A stretch of DNA of 64,000 nt, from contig NZ_CP085345.1 of the NCBI RefSeq assembly GCF_020618415.1, positions 310,001-374,000 of the forward strand, read 5' to 3'. Under the pieces are notes generated by a model. It saw nothing but the letters and a program-made list of their open reading frames with translations, made no database searches and had not been told where the DNA came from. Shown piece by piece: positions 54,771 to 63,738 of this stretch (its first letter is position 1; each line of letters opens with the position of its first letter). The DNA is from Cupriavidus sp. MP-37 (GTDB taxonomy: Bacteria; Pseudomonadota; Gammaproteobacteria; Burkholderiales; Burkholderiaceae). Made by a program: the position numbers and the translations under genes.

Positions 54771-55277
54771 TCAGGCCGTGGCGTTGAAGGCGTCGTGATA
54801 ACGGACCGTGCCGGCCGGGCAGGCACCCCCGAACGCCAGCGCCTGGAAATATTCCGGCGGCACGCCCGGCAGCACCAGCCCGGGCTGCGCGGCAAAGCCG
54901 AAGCGTCCGTAGTAGGCCGGCTCGCCCAGCACCACGCAGCCGGCCGCGCCCTGGCGGCGCAGCGCGTCCAGCGCGGCGCGCACCAGTTGCGCGCCGATGC
55001 CCTGCCCCTGCCGCGGCGGCACCACCGACAGCGGCCCCAGCCCCTGCCATCCCGCCGCACCGGACGAGACCGTGACCGGCGAGACCGCGACGTGCCCGAC
55101 CAGCGCGTCGCCGTCCTGCGCCACCAGCGACAGCGTCAGCTGGCCTGCGCGGCGCAGCGCATCGACGATGAAGGCCTCGGTCTGGCTGGCATGCGGCGCG
55201 CTCAGGAAGGCGGCAGTGGTCAGCCTGGCGATGGCGTCGGCGTCGGCCGGCACTTCGGGACGGATTTGCAGGGACAT
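54771..55277 (-). CDS. GNAT family N-acetyltransferase
   Basis: A 168-residue YhbS-like GNAT: MSLQIRPEVPADADAIARLTTAAF at the start, LGPLSVVPPRQGQGIGAQLVRAALDALRRQG as the acetyl-CoA loop and VVLGEPAYYGRFGF near residue 125. Start at 55277 is preferred over an upstream Met. It is convergent with the P450 gene, 11 bp from its stop. Substrate unknown. Confidence 0.87.
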   Translation of the reverse strand: MSLQIRPEVPADADAIARLTTAAFLSAPHASQTEAFIVDALRRAGQLTLSLVAQDGDALVGHVAVSPVTVSSGAAGWQGLGPLSVVPPRQGQGIGAQLVRAALDALRRQGAAGCVVLGEPAYYGRFGFAAQPGLVLPGVPPEYFQALAFGGACPAGTVRYHDAFNATA

Positions 55278-55445
55278 GGCGATGGGGCTGCGGCGAGCGT
55301 TTCGATCCAGCGGCGATTCTACCGCTGGCATGCCGGGACCGGCACGGCAAGCGCACCGTTGCGGCGTAGGACAAAACCTGACAACGGCCGCAAGGACACA
55401 GGGCTAAAGTAGCAGCGCACCCGCCGCCCCCGTTCTGTCTGCCTC

Positions 55446-56006
55446 ATGCCTCCTGACCCCGCCGCCGTCCACGCCGTTCCCACCCCCGATCTCCGCCGCT
55501 GGCGCCGCACCGCCGTGCACCTGGGCGTGTCGTGGCTGGCCATGGCACTTGCCGTTCCCGCCACGGCAGCCGCGACCGTGGCCGCGCCGCCGCTGTCCGG
55601 GCTCGCCACGCTGCTGCTGGGCACGGTGCGCGGCAAGCCGACCGGCATGAACGGCGTCACGCGCCTGACCACCGGCGACGCCGACCGGCAATTGCGCCTG
55701 GCCTGCCAGGAGCTGATGCGCGCCGGCCCGGTCGACCTGGACGACACCACGCGCTTCGACGGCTGCGTGGCGCGGCCCGGCAAGATCGTCGACTTCCACC
55801 TGAAGGTCTCCGGCGTCGATGCCAGCCGCGACGACACCCGTGATTTCATGGCCACGGCCAAGCCGATCCTCGAGCGCGGCATCTGCCGCAACCCGGACGT
55901 GCCGGTGCTGGGCAAGCTGGGCGTCAGGCTGCGCTATCACTATGCGGCCGGACAGAAGCCGCTGGTCCTGCTCGACATCCCGCCGGACCAGTGCCGCGGC
56001 AAGTGA
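55446..56006 (+). CDS. Hypothetical exported protein
   Basis: A 186-residue protein with an N-terminal hydrophobic stretch (VSWLAMALAVPATAAATVAAP, residues about 28-48) likely to be a signal peptide or anchor. The remainder has four Cys (LACQEL, DGCVARP, RGICRNP, DQCRGK) that may pair as disulphides, and a central MNGVTRLTTGDADRQLRLACQELMRAG. I do not recognise a family. Stop 10 bp from the convergent LysR stop. Confidence 0.65.
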   Translation: MPPDPAAVHAVPTPDLRRWRRTAVHLGVSWLAMALAVPATAAATVAAPPLSGLATLLLGTVRGKPTGMNGVTRLTTGDADRQLRLACQELMRAGPVDLDDTTRFDGCVARPGKIVDFHLKVSGVDASRDDTRDFMATAKPILERGICRNPDVPVLGKLGVRLRYHYAAGQKPLVLLDIPPDQCRGK

Positions 56007-56016
56007 GCCGACCGGC

Positions 56017-56922
56017 TCAGGCCGCGCGCCCGTTCCCCAGCACCTCTTCGCAGACCGCCAGCCACGCGCGCGCCGCGTGCGACAGGTAGCGCCCCGGCGA
56101 CCAGATATGGGCCATGGTCCAGTCCACCGCCGGTTCGGTGAGGCGCGCCATGGCCAGCGTGTCCTGCGCCTGCAGGCGCTCGGCCAGCGGCTGGGGCAGG
56201 AAGGTGGTGCCCAGCCCCGCCGCCGCCATCGACGCCAGGAAGTCCCAGTGCCCGCTGCGCGCCACCACGCGCGGCTCGATACGCGCTTCGACGAACGCCT
56301 GCCGCAGCTTGCGCGTCAGCGAAAAATCCTCGGTCAGCATCACCAGCGGCTCGTCGCGCAGCGCCGCCAGCGACACGGTGCGCTCGCGCGCCCAGGCCGC
56401 CTTGCGCGGCCCCACCGCCCAGATCGGATGGCGGCCGAACTGGCGCGTTTCCAGCGCCAGGCCGCTGTCGCCCGGCAGCACCGTGGCACCGACCTCGAGC
56501 TCGCCGCTGGCCACCAGTTGTTCCACCACCTGCCCGCCGTGCTCGTCCAGCGTCAGTGACAAGTTCGGATAGCGCTGCCGGAACGCGCTGACCGCCGGCG
56601 AGAAGAACAGGTTGACCATCGGCGGGATGCCGACCGTCAACTGCCCCCGCCCGAGCGAGGACAGGTCCGCTACCTCAAGCGTCAACCGGTGCACCACGCC
56701 CAGCGCCTCCTGGCCGCGCTCGTACACCACGCGGCCCACATCGGTCAGGCGCACGCTCTTGCCTTCGCGGATCAGCAGCGGCTGGCCGACTTCATCCTCG
56801 AGCTGGCGGACCATCTTGCTGATGGTCGACTGGGTCACGAACAACGACGAGGCGGCCTGGGTAAAGCTGCGCAGCCGCGCGGTCTCGACGAAATAGCGCA
56901 GCGCGCGGATATCGATGGGCAT
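56017..56922 (-). CDS. LysR-family regulator of the adjacent efflux operon (AaeR-like)
   Basis: A 301-residue LysR regulator: MPIDIRALRYFVETARLRSFTQAASSLFVTQSTISKMVRQLEDEVGQPLLIREGKSVRLTDVG is the winged helix; a CynR/AaeR-type effector domain follows. It is divergent from the FUSC/DUF1656/HlyD/channel operon, which is the arrangement of aaeR with aaeXAB. A 6-11-6 inverted repeat in the gap is its likely operator. Confidence 0.85.
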   Translation of the reverse strand: MPIDIRALRYFVETARLRSFTQAASSLFVTQSTISKMVRQLEDEVGQPLLIREGKSVRLTDVGRVVYERGQEALGVVHRLTLEVADLSSLGRGQLTVGIPPMVNLFFSPAVSAFRQRYPNLSLTLDEHGGQVVEQLVASGELEVGATVLPGDSGLALETRQFGRHPIWAVGPRKAAWARERTVSLAALRDEPLVMLTEDFSLTRKLRQAFVEARIEPRVVARSGHWDFLASMAAAGLGTTFLPQPLAERLQAQDTLAMARLTEPAVDWTMAHIWSPGRYLSHAARAWLAVCEEVLGNGRAA

Positions 56923-56969
56923 GGTCGGGTGGAAGGAGGCTGCGCGGGCAATGCCGGGCAGTTTCGCAC

Positions 56970-56992
56970 TTCCATGAATAAGGCGAATGGAA
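56970..56992. promoter_or_regulatory. LysR-type operator of the efflux operon
   Basis: TTCCAT (56970-56975) and ATGGAA (56987-56992) form a perfect inverted repeat with an 11-bp spacer that fits a T-N11-A LysR box. GAATGGAA recurs 26 bp on at 57011-57018. It lies 48 bp upstream of the LysR start and 150 bp from the efflux operon start. Confidence 0.6.
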
Positions 56993-57141
56993 AGGCCAAT
57001 ATTAAATCATGAATGGAATGCGAAAGGTGCGGCTACACTTCGCTTCCACATGTCGCCCCTGTCCAACCGCGCCCCCCAATGAAGCGCGGAGCGGCAGGCG
57101 GCGGCGAGCGCCCCCAAACTTCCCTTCAAGACCCCCGCCCC

Positions 57142-59133
57142 ATGGCTAGCTGGCCGAATGCACGACAGTGGCTGTTCTCGCTGAAGGCATTCGCCGCCGC
57201 GATGCTGGCGCTCTACATCGCGTTGGCGCTGGGCCTGGCGCGGCCGTACTGGGCCATGGCGACGGTGTACTTCGTCTCGCATCCGCTCACCGGCGCGACC
57301 CGCTCCAAGGCGGCATATCGCGTCGCCGGCACCGTGCTGGGCGCCACCGCCGCGGTGGCGACGGTGCCGCAACTGGTCAACATGCCGATCGTGCTGATGG
57401 GCGCGATCGCGCTGTGGATCAGCGTGCTGGTGTACCTGTCGCTGCTGCAGCGCACGCCGCGCAGCTACGTGTGCCTGCTGGCGGCCTATACCCTGCCGAT
57501 CGTGGCGTTGCCGGCGGTCAGCCAGCCGGCGCAGATCTTCGACATCGCGGTGGCACGGATCGAAGAGATCGTGATCGGCATCGTCTGCGCCGGGCTGGTG
57601 GGCTCGGTGGTGTTTCCGGCCAGGGTCGCCCCGGCGCTGCGCGCGCGTGCCGATACGTGGCTCGCCGACGCCGCGGCGTGGGCCACCGACATCCTCCTTG
57701 GCAGCCCGCGCGCCGACCACAGCCGCCACCGGCTGGCCGCCGACATCCTGCAGCTGGACCAGCTGATCAGCCAGCTGGCGTACGACACCGAAGGCAGCCA
57801 CACGCTGCGCCACGCGCGCGCGCTGCGCCGGCGCATGACCATGCTGATGCCGCTGCTGTCGTCGCTGGACAGCGTGCTGCAGGCGCTGCGCTGCCACACG
57901 GGCAGCATCCCGCCGGATCTGCGCGACGCGCTGGCGGCGACCGCGGCATGGCTTGGCGGGCATGCGGTTGCGGCGCCTCCCGCCGCGCTCGCGGGCGCGC
58001 CGTTCACGCCCGGCTCCGGCGCGAGCGGCTGGCATGACCGCCTTGCCGCCACGGCGGCCGACCAGCTGCAGCGCCTGCGCACCCTGTACGGCGAATGCCG
58101 CGCCCTGCAGCAAGGCATCGGCGACCACCGCGCCGGCTCGCCACTGGCACGCGGCGAACCCGGGGCGGAAGCGGCGGGCCATCACCATGACCACGGCATG
58201 CTGCTGTTCGGCGCGGTGTCGAGCGGACTCGCCGTGTTCAGCGCCGGGCTGCTGTGGATCTTCTCGGGCTGGGAGGACGGCGCCGGAGCCGTGGTGGTGG
58301 CTTCGATCGCGTGCTGTTTCTTTGCCGCCGTCGACGAGCCGCGGCGCATGGCCGGCGCCTTCGTGCGCTGGAGCACGATCTGCCTGCTGATTTCGTCCGG
58401 CTACCTGTTCCTGGTGGTGCCGCATGCGCACACCTTCGAAGCGCTGGCGGCGATGCTGGCGCTGCCCTATCTGGGCATCGGCCTGCTCGTGGCGCGGCCC
58501 GGGTTCCAGCTGATCGCGATGCTGCTGTCGGTCAACACCGCTGCCTTTGCCAATGTGCAGGCGGTGTTCGACGCGGATTTCCTCGCCCTCTTCAATACCT
58601 GCCTGGCCAGTGCCGCGGCCATGGTGTTCGCGCCGCTGTGGTCGGTGGCGGCACGGCCGTTCGGCGCGCGCGCCGCGGCGCGGCGGCTGGTGCGCGCCAG
58701 CTGGCACGACCTGGCGCAGGCCGCCACGCTGCGCGCCACCGATGGCGATGCGCGGCTGGGCGCACGCATGCTGGACCGGCTCGGGCAACTGGTGCCGCGC
58801 CTCGGCGCCGCCGGCGATCCCTTGTCGGCGGACGGCTTTCATGCGCTGCAGGTCGGCTATTGCGCGCTGGCGCTGCACAAGGCGCTGCCGGACTTGCCAG
58901 CGCCGGCGCGCAAGCCGGTGCGCCGCGTGCTGGCCGCGGTGGCGCGGCATTTCCGCGCGCAAGGGCGCGCCGGCCAGCGCGTGCCGGTGCCAGCGGGGCT
59001 GGCCACCGCCGTGGGCGAGGCCATCGCCGCGGTGGCGGCCAGCGGCCGCGCCGGCCAGCGCGGCACGCTGGGCGCGCTGGTAGTACTGCAGGTCACGCTG
59101 CTGCCCGCTGCAGCCATGACCCCGTCCCGCTGA
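57142..59133 (+). CDS. aaeB: FUSC-family aromatic acid/fusaric acid efflux protein (AaeB-like)
   Basis: A 663-residue inner-membrane efflux protein with two sets of about five hydrophobic segments (residues about 15-165 and 350-490) and large cytosolic stretches after each. N-terminus LFSLKAFAAAMLALYIALALGLARPYWAMATVYFVSHPLTGATRSKAAYRVAGTVLGATAA is the FUSC signature. It pumps aromatic carboxylates with the DUF1656, HlyD and channel proteins encoded next. Start at 57142 matches AaeB N-termini; an ATG at 57079 is an alternative. Confidence 0.85.
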   Translation: MASWPNARQWLFSLKAFAAAMLALYIALALGLARPYWAMATVYFVSHPLTGATRSKAAYRVAGTVLGATAAVATVPQLVNMPIVLMGAIALWISVLVYLSLLQRTPRSYVCLLAAYTLPIVALPAVSQPAQIFDIAVARIEEIVIGIVCAGLVGSVVFPARVAPALRARADTWLADAAAWATDILLGSPRADHSRHRLAADILQLDQLISQLAYDTEGSHTLRHARALRRRMTMLMPLLSSLDSVLQALRCHTGSIPPDLRDALAATAAWLGGHAVAAPPAALAGAPFTPGSGASGWHDRLAATAADQLQRLRTLYGECRALQQGIGDHRAGSPLARGEPGAEAAGHHHDHGMLLFGAVSSGLAVFSAGLLWIFSGWEDGAGAVVVASIACCFFAAVDEPRRMAGAFVRWSTICLLISSGYLFLVVPHAHTFEALAAMLALPYLGIGLLVARPGFQLIAMLLSVNTAAFANVQAVFDADFLALFNTCLASAAAMVFAPLWSVAARPFGARAAARRLVRASWHDLAQAATLRATDGDARLGARMLDRLGQLVPRLGAAGDPLSADGFHALQVGYCALALHKALPDLPAPARKPVRRVLAAVARHFRAQGRAGQRVPVPAGLATAVGEAIAAVAASGRAGQRGTLGALVVLQVTLLPAAAMTPSR

Positions 59134-59159
59134 TCTCCCATCCTCCGCACTGCCGCTCC

Positions 59160-59378
59160 ATGCTTAGTGAAATCGACCTCTACGGCGTGTTCGTGCCCGG
59201 CGTGCTGGTGCTGGCCGTGCTGGCCTTTGCCGCGGCCACCGCGATCCGCATGGTGCTGGCCGCACTGGGTTGCTACCGCCATATCTGGCACCGCTCGCTG
59301 TTCAACCTTTCCCTCTATGTGATCGTCCTGGGCGCCGTGGCCGCCGTTTTTGCCGCGGTGCCCGGACTGCCGTCATGA
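59160..59378 (+). CDS. aaeX: DUF1656 small membrane protein (AaeX-like)
   Basis: A 72-residue protein with two hydrophobic segments: EIDLYGVFVPGVLVLAVLAFAAATAIRMVLAALG and LFNLSLYVIVLGAVAAVF. EIDLYG and the HRSLFNLSLY joint match the AaeX/DUF1656 family that accompanies FUSC pumps. It overlaps the HlyD gene by 4 bp. Role in the pump is unknown. Confidence 0.9.
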   Translation: MLSEIDLYGVFVPGVLVLAVLAFAAATAIRMVLAALGCYRHIWHRSLFNLSLYVIVLGAVAAVFAAVPGLPS

Positions 59379-60283
59379 CCTTCCGACTCCGCTCCTTGCT
59401 TCCCGTGCTGCCGACGCTGCTGGCCGCCATCGCCGCGCTGCTGGTGCTGCGCCACCTGTGGGACTACTACACCGCCGCGCCCTGGACTCGCGACGGCCAC
59501 GTGCGTGCCGACATCGTCCAGGTGGCGCCCGACGTATCGGGGCTGGTCACGCGCGTGGTGGCGCGCGACAACCAGTACGTCCAGCCCGGCGACGTCCTGT
59601 TCGAGATCGACCGCGACCGCTACGCGCTGGCGCTGCAGCAGGCACTGGCGACGCTTGCGGCGCAGCGTGCCGCGCTGGCCCAGGCGCGGCGCGAAGCCGC
59701 GCGCAACCGCAACCTGGACGGCGTGGTCGCCGCCGAAGTCGCGGAACAGGGGCGTGCCCGCGTCGAGCAAGGCCAGGCCGCGCTGGCGCAGGCCGAAGCC
59801 GCGGTGCGGCTGGCGCGGCTGAACCTGCAACGCACCAGCGTGCGCAGCCCGGTGGCGGGCTACCTCAACGACCGGCTGCCGCGCCTGGGCGACTACGTGT
59901 CCACCGGGCGCCCGGTGCTGTCGATGGTCGACGCCGGCTCCTTCCACGTGGAAGGCTATTTCGAGGAAACCAAGCTGCACCGCATCCACATCGGCAGCCC
60001 GGTCGACGTGCATATCATGGGCGAGCCCCGCCACCTGCGCGGCCACGTGCACAGCATCGCCGCCGGCATCGAGGACCGCGACCGCAGCGCGGGATCCAAC
60101 CTGCTGCCCAACGTCAATCCCACCTTCAACTGGGTGCGGCTGGCGCAGCGCGTGCCGGTGCGCATCGTGCTGGAAGACGTGCCTGCCGACGTGCGCCTGG
60201 TATCTGGCCGCACCGCCACGGTGGCGGTACGAGAACCGGCAGCCGGCGCGGGCGCCGCGCGCCGCGCGGGGCCGCGATCGTGA
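59375..60283 (+). CDS. aaeA: HlyD-family membrane fusion protein (AaeA-like)
   Basis: A 302-residue periplasmic adaptor anchored by TM 10-27 (PVLPTLLAAIAALLVLRHLW). Blocks: YTAAPWTRDGHVRADIVQVAPDVSGLVTRVVARDNQYVQPGDVLFEIDRDRY (lipoyl half), an alpha-helical hairpin around residues 90-145, and TSVRSPVAGYLNDRL (second lipoyl half). It links the FUSC pump to the outer-membrane channel encoded next. Confidence 0.93.
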   Translation: MTFRLRSLLPVLPTLLAAIAALLVLRHLWDYYTAAPWTRDGHVRADIVQVAPDVSGLVTRVVARDNQYVQPGDVLFEIDRDRYALALQQALATLAAQRAALAQARREAARNRNLDGVVAAEVAEQGRARVEQGQAALAQAEAAVRLARLNLQRTSVRSPVAGYLNDRLPRLGDYVSTGRPVLSMVDAGSFHVEGYFEETKLHRIHIGSPVDVHIMGEPRHLRGHVHSIAAGIEDRDRSAGSNLLPNVNPTFNWVRLAQRVPVRIVLEDVPADVRLVSGRTATVAVREPAAGAGAARRAGPRS

Positions 60284-61743
60284 GGCCGCGCCGTGCCTGG
60301 GTGGCGTGGCTGTGCACATGCCTGAGCGCCTGCACCACGGTGGGACCGGACTATCGCGTGCCCGAGCACGCGGCGCTACGCGCGGCCGCGGCGAATGGCC
60401 CGCTGCAGGGTGCGCGGGCACCGGTCGTGGCGATTGCACCGGTGCCCGACGACTGGTGGCGCCTCTATGACGACGAACGGCTCGACCGGCTGGTCACGCA
60501 GGCGCTGGCGGCCAACACCGACATCCGCGCCGCCGGCGCCAACCTGCGTCGCGCGCTGGCGCGGCTGCACGAAGTGGAAGCCGAAAGCCTGCCACAGGGC
60601 AGCGCCGGCGCCGGCGTGTCGCGCGCGCAGCTGTCGGGTGAAAGCTTCTTGCAGCAGGCCCAGCCGCCGGTGTTCAACCTGGGCGACCTGGGCTTCGGCG
60701 CGTCTTACCTGATCGACTTGTTCGGCAAGCTGGCGCGCGCCGACGAGGCCGCGCTGGCCGGTGCGCAGGCGAGCGAGGCGACGCTGGACATGGTGCGCGT
60801 CGCCGTGGTGGCGCAGACCGTGCGCGCCTACGTGCAAGGATGCGCCGCGACCCATGACCTGCACGCCGCCACGCAGCAGCTGGCGGTGCAGCAGCGCACG
60901 CTGGACGCCACCCGCCGCCTGCTCGCCGCGGGCCGCGCCGGGCCCGCCGAGGTGGCGCGCGAACGTGCCCGCGCCGAAGCGCTGCGCGCCACGCTGCCCC
61001 CGCTGCAAGCCGCGCGCAGTGCGGCGCGATACCGGCTGGCGCTGTTGCTGGGCCAAGCGCCCACGGCGCTGCCGGAGGCCGCGGTGGCATGCGACGCCGA
61101 GCCCGCGCTGCGTGCGCCGCTGCCGGTCGGCGATGGCGCCGCGCTGCTGCGCCGGCGGCCCGATGTCCGCCAGGCCGAACGCGAACTGGCCGCCGCCACC
61201 GCGCGCATCGGCGTGGCCACGGCCGACCTGTACCCGTCGATCCGCATCGGCGCCAGCGCCGGACTGACCGGCGTGCTGAGCCACCTTGGCAGCGGCCCCA
61301 CCGCGCGCTGGAGCCTGGGGCCGCTGTTGAGCTGGACCTGGCCCACCAACGGCGTGCGGCATCGCATCCACGGCCTGGAAGCCGACGCGGATGCCGCGCT
61401 GGCGCGCTTTGACGGCGTGGTGCTGCGCGCGCTGCAGGAAACCGAGACCGCGCTGTCGGCCTACACGCGTGAACTGGAACGCCACGCAGCGCTGCATGCC
61501 GCCAGCGAGCACGCCGCGCAAGCCGCGCGGCAGCAGCGCCGGCTGTGGGAGGCGGGGCGCCTGCCCTATCTCGCGCATCTCGACGCCGAGCGCGCTTGCG
61601 CCGCCGCGCAGGCGGCGCTGGCGGCCTCCGCGGGCCAGCTTGCCGCGCGGCAAGTCGACCTGTTCCTGGCGCTCGGCGGCGGCTGGCAGACCGCGCGCAA
61701 GCTGGCCGCCGTCCCCGGATCGACGGATGAAAAAAGCGACTGA
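60280..61743 (+). CDS. Outer membrane efflux channel lipoprotein, NodT family
   Basis: A 487-residue TolC-like channel with a lipobox SACTTVGPDYRVPE at the N-terminus (Cys near residue 18), typical of NodT/OprM. Internal repeats around PVPDDWWRLYDDERLDRLVTQALAANTDIRAAGANLRRA and RRPDVRQAERELAAATARIGVATADLYPSIRIGASAG. GTG start, GTGA overlap with aaeA. Completes a four-gene tripartite pump; E. coli aaeXAB lacks its own channel. Confidence 0.92.
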   Translation: MRPRRAWVAWLCTCLSACTTVGPDYRVPEHAALRAAAANGPLQGARAPVVAIAPVPDDWWRLYDDERLDRLVTQALAANTDIRAAGANLRRALARLHEVEAESLPQGSAGAGVSRAQLSGESFLQQAQPPVFNLGDLGFGASYLIDLFGKLARADEAALAGAQASEATLDMVRVAVVAQTVRAYVQGCAATHDLHAATQQLAVQQRTLDATRRLLAAGRAGPAEVARERARAEALRATLPPLQAARSAARYRLALLLGQAPTALPEAAVACDAEPALRAPLPVGDGAALLRRRPDVRQAERELAAATARIGVATADLYPSIRIGASAGLTGVLSHLGSGPTARWSLGPLLSWTWPTNGVRHRIHGLEADADAALARFDGVVLRALQETETALSAYTRELERHAALHAASEHAAQAARQQRRLWEAGRLPYLAHLDAERACAAAQAALAASAGQLAARQVDLFLALGGGWQTARKLAAVPGSTDEKSD

Positions 61744-61925
61744 ATGATGGAAGGTTAAATCATCACGGGAATAGCTCCGCGTGACTACACTTCGTCCCGT
61801 GCCGCGCAGATACCCACGCGCGGCACCGCCCAAAAGGCGAATCCGGACGGCGCAGGCGGCAAACCCGCCAGCCTTGCGCGGCCCTTCGCGGGCCAGCCGT
61901 CCCCCTACCCGAAAAAACAGCAGAC

Positions 61926-62267
61926 ATGCATAAAAACGCTCTCAAAGCCCTTCTGGCCACGTCCCTCTCCCTCGCAGCCATCAGTGCAGCGACCCCCGCC
62001 ATGGCACAAGGCCTGAACGATCGCGGCATCGCCGCTGACCGCTACGGCTACGCCCTGCACAACGGCAAGCGCGATCCGTTCACCGACGGTGCGCGCGTCA
62101 ACGACCAGCGCGACCCCTTCACCGATGGCGCGCGCGTCAACGACAAGCGTGACCCGTTCACCGACGGTGCCAACCGCGCCGCCGGCCTAGACGTCGCCGG
62201 CCTGGACCGCAGCGGTGTCTCCGCGGCGCCGGCCCATCGCGGCGCACGCGCGGCCGCCGCGGCCTGA
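61926..62267 (+). CDS. Small secreted protein with 13-residue repeats
   Basis: A 113-residue protein with a signal peptide (cleavage near AMAQ, residue 28), then from residue 49 two full and one partial copy of a 13-residue unit starting RDPFTDGARVND, and an Ala/Arg-rich tail. I do not recognise a family. Each repeat has Asp residues that could bind a divalent ion. It stands alone with its own promoter region (61744-61925). Confidence 0.7.
   Translation: MHKNALKALLATSLSLAAISAATPAMAQGLNDRGIAADRYGYALHNGKRDPFTDGARVNDQRDPFTDGARVNDKRDPFTDGANRAAGLDVAGLDRSGVSAAPAHRGARAAAAA
62067..62171 (+). repeat. In-frame 39-bp tandem repeat
   Basis: Copies at 62070-62108, 62109-62147 and a partial one to 62171. 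The DNA copies differ at synonymous positions while the protein is nearly identical, which implies that the residues are under selection. Confidence 0.85.
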
Positions 62268-62391
62268 TCTGGCGGTGACCCCACACCGCGTGCTACAGCT
62301 ATGCGCGCTCCGGTGCTAGATTGAGAAGGCGTGCCGCCGCCCGGCGTCGGCGCGCCTGACAAGCCACCCCACCAGACGCGAGGAGCCGCGC

Positions 62392-62727
62392 ATGTCCCTT
62401 CCCCATCTTGCTTCCGGACAGATCGCCAGCGTGCTGCCCCTGGGCGTGCGGCTGGACCAGACCGCCACCCAGGCCCTGTTCAAGGAAGGCCCGCTCGAAG
62501 TGATGCGGCTGGTGCTGAAGGCCGGCAAGCATGTGCCCCCTCACGCGGTGGACGGGCCGATGACCGTGCAATGCCTGGAGGGCGAGGTCCGCGTGCGCGT
62601 GGATGGCAGTGAACGCCATCTGCACCAGGGCGACCTGCTTTACCTGGGGCCTTGCGTGCGCTACGACGTGACGGCGGTGTCGGATGCCTCGGTGCTGGTG
62701 ACGATGGTGTTGCCGGCCAGCCTCTGA
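62392..62727 (+). CDS. Cupin-domain protein
   Basis: A 111-residue single cupin: KAGKHVPPHAVDGPMTVQCLEGEVRVRVDGSERHLHQGDLLYLGPCVRYDVTAVSDASVLVTMVLP. The metal-ligand positions are only partly kept (HVPPHAV, and no second His where LGPCVRY stands), so it may be a binding rather than catalytic cupin. GAGG before the ATG. Convergent with the LysR gene. Confidence 0.82.
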   Translation: MSLPHLASGQIASVLPLGVRLDQTATQALFKEGPLEVMRLVLKAGKHVPPHAVDGPMTVQCLEGEVRVRVDGSERHLHQGDLLYLGPCVRYDVTAVSDASVLVTMVLPASL

Positions 62728-62734
62728 GCCTTCC

Positions 62735-63619
62735 CTAAGCCTCGGCAGGCTGCCAGCGCGCGCTCGCAGCCACGAAGGCGTCGATCACCGCCGCCACCGG
62801 CGCGCGGCGCAGTGCCGATTCACGCACCAGCACGCCCACCTCGCGATAGAGCGGCCCGCCCGGCAGCGGCACCTGCACCACGCCGGAGGTCTCGCGCAGC
62901 GGCACCAGTTCGGCCGGAATGATGGCGCAGCCCAGGCCCGCCGACACCATCTGCAGGATCACCGCGGGCTCGTCCAGCTCCATCCCTTCCCGCACCCAGA
63001 GCCGTTGCCGCTTCAGGTAGCGGTCCACCAGCTGGCCGCCGGTGCTGTGGCGGTTGTAGCGGATAAACGGCAGCGCCTCGAGCAGCGCGCGCAGTTCCGC
63101 TGGCGCGCCCGCCGGCCCGATACCGACAAAGCGCTCGCGCACCAGCGGCACCCACTTCAAGTCGGGCGGCAAACCCAGGCGCGGCCGGATCAGCACGGCC
63201 ACGTCCAGCTCGCGCGCATCGACCTGCGTCAGCAACTGGGTCGACATGCCGGGCACCACGTTGACGTGCGAGTCCGGGAAGCGCTGGCGGAAATGCCGCA
63301 TCGCCCCGGCCAGCAAGGTGGCCTGGACCGTCGACACCGCCCCCAGCTCGACCGGCGCGGCATCGGCGTGCGGACCGGCGCGGTCCTTCATCGCGGCGTA
63401 CAGCTCGACCAAGCGTCGCGCCTCGGGCAGCAGCCGGTGCCCGGCTTCGCTGAGCGCGACCGACTTGCCGGTGCGCTCGAACAGGCGGCAGTCCAGCTCT
63501 TCTTCAAGGCGCCGGATCTGCGTGCTGACGGCCGACTGCGTCAGCGCCAGCCGCGCCGCCGCGGCGGAAAACGAGCCGGTTTCGGCAGCCGTCAGGAAGG
63601 TCTGGAAGTAGCGGATCAT
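62735..63619 (-). CDS. LysR-family transcriptional regulator
   Basis: A 294-residue LysR regulator: MIRYFQTFLTAAETGSFSAAAARLALTQSAVSTQIRRLEEELDCRLFERTGKSVALSEAGHRLLPEA, then the effector domain with PGMSTQLLTQVDARELDVAVLIRPRLG. It is divergent from the VOC gene over 119 bp, a frequent LysR/target layout. Confidence 0.88.
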   Translation of the reverse strand: MIRYFQTFLTAAETGSFSAAAARLALTQSAVSTQIRRLEEELDCRLFERTGKSVALSEAGHRLLPEARRLVELYAAMKDRAGPHADAAPVELGAVSTVQATLLAGAMRHFRQRFPDSHVNVVPGMSTQLLTQVDARELDVAVLIRPRLGLPPDLKWVPLVRERFVGIGPAGAPAELRALLEALPFIRYNRHSTGGQLVDRYLKRQRLWVREGMELDEPAVILQMVSAGLGCAIIPAELVPLRETSGVVQVPLPGGPLYREVGVLVRESALRRAPVAAVIDAFVAASARWQPAEA

Positions 63620-63738
63620 CTATCGAAATTCTTGATGCTCAGGGCAAAAATGATTCGCTTCATATTACGGATCGTGCTGACTACAATCAACCCGCCAGCC
63701 GATCCCCGGCCAGAACCTTTCCTTCCATCAGAAAGCCC

